In this document: positions 43,531 through 53,517 of the stretch, piece by piece
Position numbering within the stretch: position 1 is the first letter of the stretch
Layout of the letters: every line of letters starts with the position of its first letter
NCBI GenBank assembly: GCA_963922205.1
Contig: CAWUHX010000004.1
Coordinates: forward strand, 1,550,001-1,614,000
Length of the DNA: 64,000 bases
Direction: 5' to 3'
From: Romanomermis culicivorax
Lineage: Eukaryota > Nematoda > Enoplea > Mermithida > Mermithidae
Notes under the pieces: generated by a model
Database searches by the model: none
What the model was told of the DNA's origin: nothing
Seen by the model: only the letters and a program-made list of their open reading frames with translations
Made by a program: the position numbers and the translations under genes

Positions 43531-44831
43531 CAGGGTGACCCAAAAGTTCTGACACAACTTTAAAATTTTATCTTTCAACAATCAGACAACAGAAATGAAT
43601 GAAACTTTGTCCAATGAATGAACAAGGTTTTGTAAACCTTAACACAAAAAAATTATTCGAAACAGCCTCCATTTGCGTCAATCACAGCTTGCAACCTCTT
43701 GGGCCAGGTCATGATAGCAGCACGTACAGCTTTCATCGGTAATTTCTCCCATTCCCGAACCAAAGCACGTCGCATTGATTCCAAACAACGATGTTGCTTT
43801 TTATTGACCTTTGCCTCCAAGATTCCCCATATTGAGTAATCCAATGGATTGAGATCTGAGCTGGATGGAGGCCATTCTTCAGTGGATATGAATTTTAGGC
43901 AATTCTCTTGGCACCACTGTTGGTTGACTTTCGACTTATGTGCTGGTGCCGAATCTTGTTGAAATACCCAGCCGCCTTCAGGATACAAGCTACTGGGTTC
44001 GTCCTTGAGTGAGGACTCGAGAACATTTTGGCGGTAATACGTGGAGTCGATTTTGACGCCTTTTTTGATGAAAATTAGCCGTAATTTTCCCTTGTGTGAC
44101 ACAGCTCCCCAAACCATGATGCTGCTTTTGTTCTGGTAATGCTCCACAGCTAATTTTTCTCGAGGAATAGCGTCGAATTGTGCTGAGTAAACAACATCAT
44201 TTTTGGAATTGTAACTCTCTTCCATCAAAAATGATTTTTTGTCACTGAAGATGATTTTTTAAAGCAAGTGGCCACAGTGCCGTTTCTTCATCACTTTGCA
44301 TCCCTTGAACCTTTTCTCCACTTGCTTGTTTGATAAACGGGCCACCTTTCGTTTGTGGTAAGGCCTGAACCCAGTGTCCAATTTGACCAAGCGGCACAAC
44401 GATTCACGAGGTACCCGTTCTTCTTTAGCCATTCCTTGAACGGAGCATCCCGCATTTCTTCGAATGTTTTCTTGAATTCTTTGAATGGGAGCTGGTAAAG
44501 AAATGGAGCGAGGCCGACCACTCCGACAATGGTCAGCAATGCTTCCAGTCTGGTTTAGTTGTTTGTATGTAGGGTAAACGAAATGCTTCAAAATTCCATG
44601 TGGTTGGACTAATCGAACAATGTCAACTGCTGGTAATCCATCATCAAGGTGCTTTTTTATCAAAAGTCGAGCAGCATTTCTGTCCATAACTTCAGTTGAA
44701 GACTAGCAGAGCAAACAACACTTCATAAACTGATTGGACATTTGTTGGCTTACATCATAGATTAGTTTACTTTTATCAATGCAGTGTAAAAAGAAATAAG
44801 CAACAAGTGTCAGAACTTTTGGGTCACCCTG
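43531..44831 (-). mobile_element. maT-like mariner transposon, 1,301 bp
   Basis: Terminal inverted repeats of 25 bp at 43531-43555 and 44807-44831 begin CAGGGTGACCCAAAAGTTCT. TA lies on both sides (43529-43530, 44832-44833), the expected duplication. The transposase is on the minus strand and broken only by one in-frame TAA. Near-identical ends suggest a fairly recent insertion. Confidence 0.92.
43653..44687 (-). pseudogene. Mariner/maT transposase (DD37D), interrupted by one nonsense codon
   Basis: ATG 44687 opens MDRNAARLLIKKHLDDG; a helix-turn-helix DNA-binding part follows (SGRPRSI). At about 44240 a TAA follows GHLL, and the same frame continues KIIFSDKKSF to GGCFE at 43653. The catalytic triad is visible: D in IIFSDKKS, D in FQQDSAPAHKS and D in LNPLDYSIW. 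Thirty-seven residues separate the second and third Asp, which is the DD37D signature of the maT branch of Tc1/mariner elements. WGAVSHKGK is the usual WGxxxxxG block. Without read-through the product is inactive; the catalytic residues are otherwise intact. Confidence 0.88.
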
Positions 44832-44986
44832 TAGAGCTATTAGCACTCGCAGTATGAAATTTCTGGCTCATCGACTACATGGAAGCAAAAATGGCTCAGA
44901 AGTAAGAAGTTTAGTTTGGGACCTTATCAACAATTTTACCACCACAACTTCCTGAGACCAAAACCTGAGTCTAATTCTAAAGCCCA

Positions 44987-45440
44987 AGCTTAAGCCTAAG
45001 CCTAAGCCTAAGCCTAAGCCTAAGCCTAAGCCTAAGCCTATGCCTAAGAGTAAGCCTAAGCCTAAGCCAAAGCCTAAGCCTAAGCATAAGCCTAAGCATA
45101 AGCCTAAGCCTAAGCCTAAGCCTAAGCCTAAGCCTAAGCCTAAGCCTAAGCCTAAGCCTAAGCGTAAGCCTAAGCCTAAGCCTAAGCCTAAGCCTAAGCC
45201 TAAGCCTAAGCCTAAGCCTAAGCCTAAGCCTAAGCCTAAGCCTAAGCCTAAGCCTAAGCCTAAGCCTAAGCCTAAGCCTAAGCCTAAGCCTAAGCCTAAG
45301 CCTAAGCCTAAGCCTAAGCCTAAGCCTAAGCCTAAGCCTAAGCCTAAGCCTAAGCCTAAGCCTAAGCCTAAGCCTAAGCCTAAGCCTAAGCCTAAGCCTA
45401 AGCCTAAGCCTAAGCCTAAGCCTAAGCCTAAGCCTAAGCC
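44987..45440 (-). repeat. Interstitial TTAGGC array 2 (GCCTAA on plus), least degenerate
   Basis: About 75 hexamers. Bases 45173-45438 are an essentially perfect run, while 44987-45172 carry a few variants (taagcat, tatgcc, taagcg). Opposite orientation to arrays 1 and 3. It starts about 155 bp beyond the mariner. Frames encoding KP, LG or RL dipeptides across it are artefacts of the hexamer. Confidence 0.95.
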
Positions 45441-45609
45441 ATCGGAAATTCTAAGGAATGAATATAGGCAATTTGCTGAAAGCCCAATTAAGATGTGAAA
45501 AAATCCTACGATTTTCGTCACTGACAATCGGCGACTGTCGCCCGATTCCTATTATTCAATTGGCGTCTGCATTTCAGTGTGTTCGTCAGAGGTTGGATCA
45601 AACGTTTGA

Positions 45610-46585
45610 AAGTTCTGAGTCTCAGGATTGCGTTTTGACTCAGTCACCGTATCATTTCAGCCACATTTTGTCCACCGTGTCATTTCGGCCACCATGACCT
45701 TTCAGCCACCACGTTATTTAAGCCAACTGCATCATTTCAGCCGCTCAGATATACATCTGATCATAAATCTTTATGGCAGTGAATTAATCAGGGTCAGAAA
45801 TTCATAGTGAACAAGCTCGTATATAATTAAATGATGCACATAAAGAATTTATCTGGGGATCGGAGTAAGGTTGACTAGTTCGAACGCTGTGAAGACAGGA
45901 AATCCATTTACAAATTTTATTTATTGCTGAAAAATTATCGCTCAAAAGGTTTGGGAAGGACTTTGAAAGTCTAGGTTCTGGTGGATCGACTTGGAATTTT
46001 AAGATCCACATTTTGATAGCAAAAACATTCGAAGTGTTCACTTAGTGTTCAACATTATCATTTATTCCATCTATGACTTCCCTTGGAATAGAAAAAAACG
46101 ACAAATGAGCTTGATAAAGTCACATTTGTGTTATCATAAGTATTGTCAAGATGTGATTAATGAGATGTCGAGATTGGATTACAGTTTTTGGAAGTCTGAA
46201 GTTCTACCTCATTCTTATAAATGTTTGTCTTTTTTCATGGTGAACAGTCAAAATTCATAATGCAAAATTTTTTTAAATTTATCTTTCTGGAGGTACGTGT
46301 TATTGTAATTTGTTCACTGAATTTCCTCATTGATCAGGCGAAATTTTGAGAAAATATGACTGAAATAAAAATGAAAAATTGATCATTATGAGGAGAAAAA
46401 ATGAAAAGTGACTGAACTGTGACAGTGGCTGAAAGGCTTCTATGACGGAATCGCTACCAACTCAACATGGGGAGGGCCACTTAGAACATTTTTCAAAATG
46501 TATTTCGAAAATTTCAGCAACACCATTATTTGAAAAAAATTAAGATGGGTGGTATCAGAGTGGCTGAAACTGTTGGAAAGGACAA
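45610..46585. mobile_element. Foldback-like element, family FB-D
   Basis: Left array 45640-45750 repeats tcatttcagccaccgtgt-type words (accgtatcatttcagcc, catgacctttcagccacc). The right end 46415-46585 has gtgacagtggctgaaagg and agtggctgaaactg in the other sense. The core contains no recognised gene. Confidence 0.5.
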
Positions 46586-46939
46586 ATCAGAAGCGTTGCT
46601 TCGCCTCTGAGGCCCTTGCATCTGAATTCCCGACTGTCAAGGTTTGCTAGATGGAGTAGCGCTTGGTTTTTGAGGAGGCGTTGCGAGACGAGGAGTTTAT
46701 TTTCAACAGGAATCTGCTTTCCTGATATTTTCCAGGAAAACCTCAAAAATTTGTGTTTTTCACACAAAATTCGGTGATTTTAGAAAATAACCACCAGAGT
46801 GTTGATCTGTTGTCAAGTTGAAAAAATTTGTTGCACACTACACTTGGATGCCGAACAATTTTTTTGAGTATAATTAATTATGTGACAGGTAGATAAAATC
46901 TTTTCGTCATGAAATAAATATTTTAGATTTTAGAAAATA

Positions 46940-47125
46940 TTTAAGGGTGCGCGTTGAATGATGTCGCAAGACTCGCGCACCCTGTCATTTCCAGTAACTC
47001 GTTCATTTATTGATTCGTTTTGCATTTTTTCATTAACAATTTTTTTCCGTTTCTTTTACTGTATTATTATTATTATTATTATTTACTTTTCGCAGGAAGC
47101 GATAAATAAAATGATTTGATTTGAA
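46940..47125 (+). mobile_element. Truncated 3' end of a LINE
   Basis: Starts gggtgcgcgttgaatg, has a short TTA repeat near 47065 and ends gcgataaataaaatgatttg, a typical poly-adenylation-plus-short-repeat tail of non-LTR elements. It resembles the organisation of the 11.3-11.54 kb tail but is a different family. Confidence 0.5.
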
Positions 47126-47289
47126 AACGTTTCTGTGTTGGGCACCCTGTTGCTACCCATTTCGCGATCACGAAGTCGGAATGCAAATCAATCAAGAAGG
47201 CCGGCCGGCGCAAACAAACTTGCATAGCAATGGAGCACCTCAAAAAAGAAAAAAATTGATTGTGAAATCATTCCGTATTTTGTCTGTAT

Positions 47290-48850
47290 TTTTCGTTAAT
47301 GCTGATGCCCCAAACAAATGTGCCTTTCACCTGTCTTCACATTACTAATTTACATAAATTGAGTAGTACGTCCTCTTTCTTTGTAATATACTTTATAGTT
47401 GAGTATTTGCATATTTTGATGGTATTTAGTAGGTACGTTTTTCTTTTATTTTCTTTTTTCTTTCATTTTCTTTTTTCTTTCATTTTCGTATTTCTTTCAT
47501 TTTCGTATTTCTTTCATTTTCTTTTTTTTCATTTTCTTTTTTTTCATTTTCTTTTTTTTCATTTTCTTTTTTTTCATTTTCTTTTTTTCATTTTCTTTTT
47601 TTTATTTTCTTTTTTTCGCTTTTTTGTTTCATTTTCTTTCTTGTTTCATTTTCTTTTTCCTTTCATTTTCTTTTATCATTCGTTTTCTTTTTGTTTCATT
47701 TTCTTTTTTGTTTCATTTTCTTTTTTCTTTTATTTTCTTTTTTCTCTCATTTTCTTTTTTCTTTCATTTTTTTCTTTCATTTTTTTCTTTCATTTTCTTG
47801 TTTCTTGTCGTGTACTTTTTTTTCCTTGCTCATGAAACAATACCTTTCAAGTTGTCGTACCTTTGTGTCCCCTCTATCATTCTATACAATTGGGTACGCT
47901 CTATTTCCTATTTAATTCTATCCTTTGTGATATTTTTCTTCAGTCTTACTTACTTTTCATCTAAGTTTTTCGCTTTTACTTCTTTATCTTTCTATTTTTC
48001 TATTCTCGTGATTTTTTCTTTTTTTGTTCTCTTTCTCACTATTTCTTCTTTCTTCCTTGCTGCTTTTTCTATCTTATTTCTTCCTTCTTGTCACTTTTTT
48101 CATGTTTTTTCTTTTCCTAAGGCTTTTCCACCTATTTTCTCTTATTCTTAATGCCTTCATTTTTGTTTAAGTTTCCTTTCGCTTGATATTTTGATTCTGC
48201 CAGCATTCTTTTGTTTATGTTTTTATGAAGTTTTTCACACATAGACTCAAACATGTCGAACTGTACAAGAATTATACGCGAGACTATGGTTATTCAAAAT
48301 GACAACTTGTAATGTATTGTATCATGAGCAAGAAAAGAAATAATTACAGTCTGTTTTTCTTGAAATGCTTCTAAATAATAAAAGTGGAAAGCAAGTAGTA
48401 TTTCAGATTTTCACGATTTTCTAATGAGCAATATGCGATATAGGCCTGAAAATTTCTGAGCATACTGACCTCCCCTTTAACAATTTTTTGAGTGAAAAAT
48501 TTTACGGCGAAAACTCAATGTAAATGATTTTGACCACAGTACTGATTTGTGTCACTTTTCTATTTGGAAGCATTTCATAAAAAACAGACCATAGATGACA
48601 AGAAAATAGAAAATGAAAGAAGGCAGAGATAAAAGATGAAAACCGCAAAAACATACATAAATGAAAATATAAGCCACACTCATAGAAAACAAGGGAAAAA
48701 AATACATACAAAGAAAAATATAAGGTAAAGAAGGAAAATATGAAGAAAGTGTTATTACATTCTCGATCGCTCATTTGTAATCGACCAATTGGGAATTCAC
48801 TCATTTTAGAATTCATTCAATTGGGAGTCACTCACTTGGGAATACCCCGG
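47290..48850. mobile_element. Foldback element related to the 31-32 kb copy, MITE-interrupted
   Basis: T-rich cattttcttttttttc array at 47430-47800, then gctcatgaaacaataccttt, matching the 31.7 kb core. Bases 48230-48340 repeat it in reverse (acaagaattatacgcgag, atgtattgtatcatgagc). The right end 48755-48850 has tcgctcatttgtaatcg and attgggaattcactc words of family FB-C. The 241 bp MITE at 48349 sits inside. Confidence 0.6.
48349..48589. mobile_element. 241 bp MITE, copy 2
   Basis: Same length as the 28639 copy and matched end to end by eye: left end gtctgtttttcttgaaatgc, right end ggaagcatttcataaaaaac. Confidence 0.8.
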
Positions 48851-48879
48851 TCAGAAATATACCGTAAAGGGTTTCTCTT

Positions 48880-49030
48880 ACCACGGCAACAAATTTTTCT
48901 CCTGGATTCTATGAGGTCCACTCTGCGAGAACCCGATTATTAGTTAGAGTTTGTTGTTGTTACCAGGTCTGGGCGTGATTCGAAGCCTAGTCAAGGAGTA
49001 GTTCTAACTAGTCAACCCGACTATAGTTCT
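48880..49030 (+). mobile_element. SINE-like repeat with GATTCGAAGCC box
   Basis: Contains tctatgaggtccactctgcg, gttaccaggtctgggcg and gattcgaagcctagtcaagg; the reverse-oriented relative is at 29060-29310. Confidence 0.5.
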
Positions 49031-49303
49031 TTCTTTAACTTTAAGGAAAGGCCTGCACAAAATTTGTAGTGCTTTTTTGTACAGTCGAATTAAACCCACT
49101 GCCTACAACAACTCTTAATTTGATGCACAACGAACCTATGCTAAATAACCTATACCAAAGCATACATCTGAATAAACATTTTACCACTTTTCCCGTTGTA
49201 TGTTCCATCCTATAGCAGTGCATATATCAGGAAAAATATGTGCATTATATCAGGTTAAACTTTTGACAAGCATAGTTTTTGTATACCATACCATTTTTGC
49301 GCA

Positions 49304-49946
49304 ATGTACAATCATAGATGTAGATCTAGAAATTGTTGCGATTTATCGGCTTACGAAAATCGGCGTAGAACATTGTGGAAAAATTTAAAAAATGAAGAAG
49401 AGGTAGAAGAAGACCACAGAAGCGAAAATTCTTCTTTCACCAAAGAATATTTACCTAAAATCGTCGTCAGTGAACCCAATTTCCCGACAATACGCAGTTA
49501 CGACGATTGCGAGGAGGAAAATTTCATTGTCAAAAAAGAAGGAGAAGAATCCCATTGTTTGCATAGCCCAACAGGAACGGGAGGAAAAAACAAGTTTTCC
49601 AAGCAATCGTTCCTTTTAAAAGAATTGTGGGACAAAAAACGGTGCAAAACCTACAGTAATAATAGTAACAGTCGGAGAGACAGTCTTTGTAGTAACGTTA
49701 GCAGCGCGGCGGCGACGGACATTTTTTCCAGGAATGCTTACCTCAATAGATATAGTATTAGAAAAAATTTGATGGAAAATCAGCACCATTATCAACGTCA
49801 ATTTTCGAACGACGAAAATTCGTCCAATGTTGGTCGTCCAACGACAAAGGTGAACAATGGCGAATTTTCTGGTGTAACGCAAACTTCGGTTCAGGATGTT
49901 GGAGGAGCAGGAGAAAAACCCATTGCAGGAACGTACAAATTTCCAG
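49304..49946 (+). CDS. Serine/asparagine-rich exon of an unidentified gene
   Basis: About 214 codons from ATG 49304 to a donor at 49946 (cagttg|GTAAGA, phase 1). The protein is charged and disordered: KNEEEVEEDHRSENSS, SYDDCEEENF, then YSNNSNSRRDSLCSNVSSAA and NRYSIRKNLMENQHHYQRQ. RRDSLCS looks like a basophilic-kinase site. The text past the donor turns into AT-rich intron-like residues. The start may instead be a splice acceptor nearby. A phase-compatible downstream exon begins at about 51842 (ttattttatag, then IMHSYSIGKILNKIF), but this is unproven. No family recognised. Confidence 0.45.
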
Positions 49947-50372
49947 TTGGTAAGACTTTATCGATTGCAATTGACTGTTATTCTGAGAAATTTTTAGACA
50001 GTGTTGAATTCAAAATTCGCATGGCCACAGTACCTCAAAATTATGGATTTTTAGATTTTTTAGCTTTTTTCACTGTTTTTGCGAGCATCAAACAAAACTT
50101 TTTTTCGAGGGTGCTCAGAATTCAGTCGAAATTGATAAAAATGCTTCAAAACTTAATTTTTAAACGTTTACGCTCTTTCAATTCCAACAAAACAATTAAA
50201 TCTTTTCCTTGATGATTATGAACACTTTTACATGAAATTTCCAAGTCCTTACGTAACCAAGTCGTCATTAGAGAACATGCTAAATATAATTGTTTACGAT
50301 ATTTATTTGTGGTAAATCCAAAAAAAGAAAATTCTAAAAAACAAAATTCTAAGGTGTCAACCAAATGGTCGA

Positions 50373-50865
50373 GCTTATGCTTAGGCTTAGGCTTAGGCTT
50401 AGGCTTAGGCTTAGGCTTAGGCTCAGGCTTAGGCCTAGGCTTAGGCTTAGGCTTAGGCTTAGGCTTAGGCTTAGGCTTAGGCTTAGGCTTAGGCTTAGGC
50501 TTAGGCTTAGGCTTAGGCTTAGGCTTAGGCTTAGGCTTAGGCTTAGGCTTAGGCTTAGGCTTAGGCCTAGGCTTAGGCTTAGGCTTAGGCTTAGGCTTAG
50601 GCTTAGGCTTAGGCTTGGGCTTAGGCTTAGGCTTAGGCTCAGGCTTAGACTTAGGCTTAGGCTTAGACTTGGGTGTAGGCTTAGGCTTAGGCTCAGGCTT
50701 AGGCTTGGACTTAGGCTCAGGCTTAGGCTTAGGCTTAGGCTTGGGCTTAGGCTTAGGCTTAGGCTCAGGCTTAGACTTAGGCTTAGGCTTAGGCTTAGGC
50801 TTAGGCTTAGGCTCAGGCTTAGGCTTAGGCTTAGGCTTAGGCTTAGGCTTAGGCTTAGGCTTATT
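50373..50865 (+). repeat. Interstitial TTAGGC array 3
   Basis: About 80 hexamers with scattered TCAGGC, TTAGAC, TTGGGC and one GTGTAGGC variant, densest at 50630-50820. It is followed by gttcgggatactgatat and ggatactgatacattt, the words that also follow array 1. Confidence 0.93.
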
Positions 50866-50869
50866 TAGC

Positions 50870-53517
50870 TTATGTTTGGTGTATAAACTGTTCGGGATAC
50901 TGATATATTCCGGATACTGATACATTTGGGGTACTAATACGTTTGGTGTAGTGATATGCAATTGTGGAAATAAATGGAAGAAGTCATTTGGGGCTTGTTT
51001 CGGGCATGTTCCCATGGGATGCCGTGGAATTATTAATTTTTTGACTTCTGCACCACTAATGTCCCACATATTATTTTAAAATTTTAATCAGATTAACGTA
51101 GAGTTTTGGGAGCTGTGGGTGTCCATTGGTACAAAAATGCTTATTAAATTGTATTAAATATGCCATTAACGAGATGCGGGAAACATTGAAAACGTCCAGA
51201 CAAATAAAAAGAAAAAATATTGGTCGACCCTTTGGTCAAATTTCATTAAGCTACTCACTATAGTTGTGCAGCAGTGTGTCTCGGAAGAGATGCGACAAAA
51301 AAAGATGAGCCGAATGATCTGCTCTATAGTAAAATTACTTGGAAAAAGCAAACTTCCTAATATCACTCATTCATTTGTGACATTTGAAAACAGGTAAAAA
51401 TTAAAAAATCTTTTTAGTAAACTGATATTTTAGGGTAAGTGTTCAAAAAGGTATCTTTTTGCATCTTTTTTTGCAAGATAAAGATAAATTCAAAGATATG
51501 TTTATCCCTATCTTTATCTTTGTTTTCAAAAGGTTCATTTCTGCCTTTATCTTTATTATTTTGACGTTTTTTATCTTGTCTCAAAAAGATGAGAACATTT
51601 ATTTTATAAAAAGATTTCTAAAATTTACATTTTTTACGAATTGACGAAATCGATTTTTTTGGTAAATCGACGATGTTAGTCAGGAAAGTGGCAGAAAAAT
51701 GTAATGCTGATACAAATCTGAAAAGTTAAGACAATAACAAAAAGTGACTCAGATAATCTTTTAATGTAACATTTATACTAAATTATTGCATATTACACCT
51801 TTTAACAGAATTTGAAATGTCGAAAATTATTTTCTTATTTTATAGCTATCATGCATTCTTACAGTATTGGTAAAATTTTGAACAAGATTTTTGTACAATT
51901 TATGTTGCTGCACATCAGCTCTGAATTAGGAATACTTGAGGAAATCATTCAGGTTACTGTAGTGGCCCTTGCCTACATGTCTCTCATTCACGTCTTATGC
52001 GAAAAAAAAATTTTTACTATAGAAATAATCACAAAATAGGAAAACAATGGAAAAAGGAAAAATGACGACATGAATTGTTTACTCAAAAACTTGTTTCAGA
52101 TTATTTGTGTATGCTAACAAATTTCCAATCCTGACTTCACGAAATGTTTCTGCATAAAAACATAATTTTGATACCATTTAGCTATAATGAAACTTACTTT
52201 TAGAAATGTAGACTTTGGCATTTGAGATTTTCATGGTTCGATCTTTAGCAGTCTGGATGGATATTTCCAGGTGTAAATTTTAGAATTGCGCATGCTGTAG
52301 TGCATTCAATAGCCTACAATAAATAATGTAATGTTACACCAAGCATTCCTTGCGCATTTTTACAGTAAAAGTTGCATAAAACAATAAAAACTTTGCCTAT
52401 AACTTATCTCAGAAACTAAGCACATTTAATGACAAAGCACGCATTGCATAGATCATCTTGAAAACTGTAAAAATTGTCATATTTTTGACATGTAATAGTT
52501 TTAGTCTGAATTTTTCACCGAGTTTGAAAACTCGAGTTATCACTTTTCAAATGGCAGCAATCTAAAATAAATATTTTTGCCACATGTGATTTAATATTAG
52601 CTGGTTCAATTCAAAGACTAGTTACCTGTTTATGTGGAATACAAGAAGGGCCACTTCAAAAAATTTGTTACTGTAAAAGAAGTGAATGAAGAACACAAAA
52701 AACTCCCTGCTGTGTGCACACTTGCGGACGTCAGTTCAGCCTGAAAACGGAGCAGCACTGAGACACCACATTGTGTTTACTGCACCTAACACAGCATAAG
52801 CACGAGATAATGTGCTATGCTAAGAATAGACTCTCCCCTAGTCATTATTCTCAAGCAGTGGTAAATCTTCCACTTGGGGTGGAACCACTGGTCAACAAAA
52901 ACACTTTACTGATGAGCACAACTCACAAAAAACGGACTGCTAACTGTAATAGACAGCCTAAAAACTTTCAAACATGCCATTTTATGGCGACAATGTTATG
53001 CAAAACAATATTATGAAAGAAAAGAAAACTAAAGAATTTACTTAGCAAATTTGACATATTCTGCCTTAACCCGTAGACCAAAATATCTGCAAAAATAGTT
53101 TATTCGACACCCTGTATCTGTGTCTGCATCCCCTTTTTAGAGCATAACTGATACTTACATGCAACTGTTATATTTGAAAAATGCAGGGTAGGATTTTCCA
53201 AGCTGAGTTACAAAGAATAGAGAACAAGATGTCAGGCTCTGTTGGGCATTGCTTGTCATGGTGCAGAGTCTATAGAGGCTTCACCCCTGAGGCATAGATG
53301 CAGGTCAGAGGAAAAATACTAATAAAATTATAAAACAAATAATAATATCATATGGCAGAGCATTGCACAGATGTAACTAATCTTGCTGGAATACATGTAT
53401 CCATAAAACCAAAAGGTACACGACAACACCATTCCCCTGAATGGTGATACCCAAAAGTTTGGCGATCAAACAATAAATTGTGAAATTAATGCAGCTGGAC
53501 ATTGTACAAAAATTATA
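50870..53517. other. AT-rich DNA, few recognised features
   Basis: Bases 51440-51610 are dense in tatctttatctttg and aaaaagat words. A possible exon at about 51842-51950 is mentioned under the serine-rich gene. The remainder shows no recognised gene, RNA or element. Confidence 0.4.

Noticed and set aside
44868-45527. Long frames encoding KP, LG or RL dipeptide repeats (also at 15209-15520 and 50146-51069)
   Set aside because: They are translations of TTAGGC/GCCTAA hexamers in different frames, with no start context or flanking domains.
46045-46260. 71-codon frame with four cysteines
   Set aside because: It lies in the core of the FB-D foldback element, with no signal peptide or splice support.
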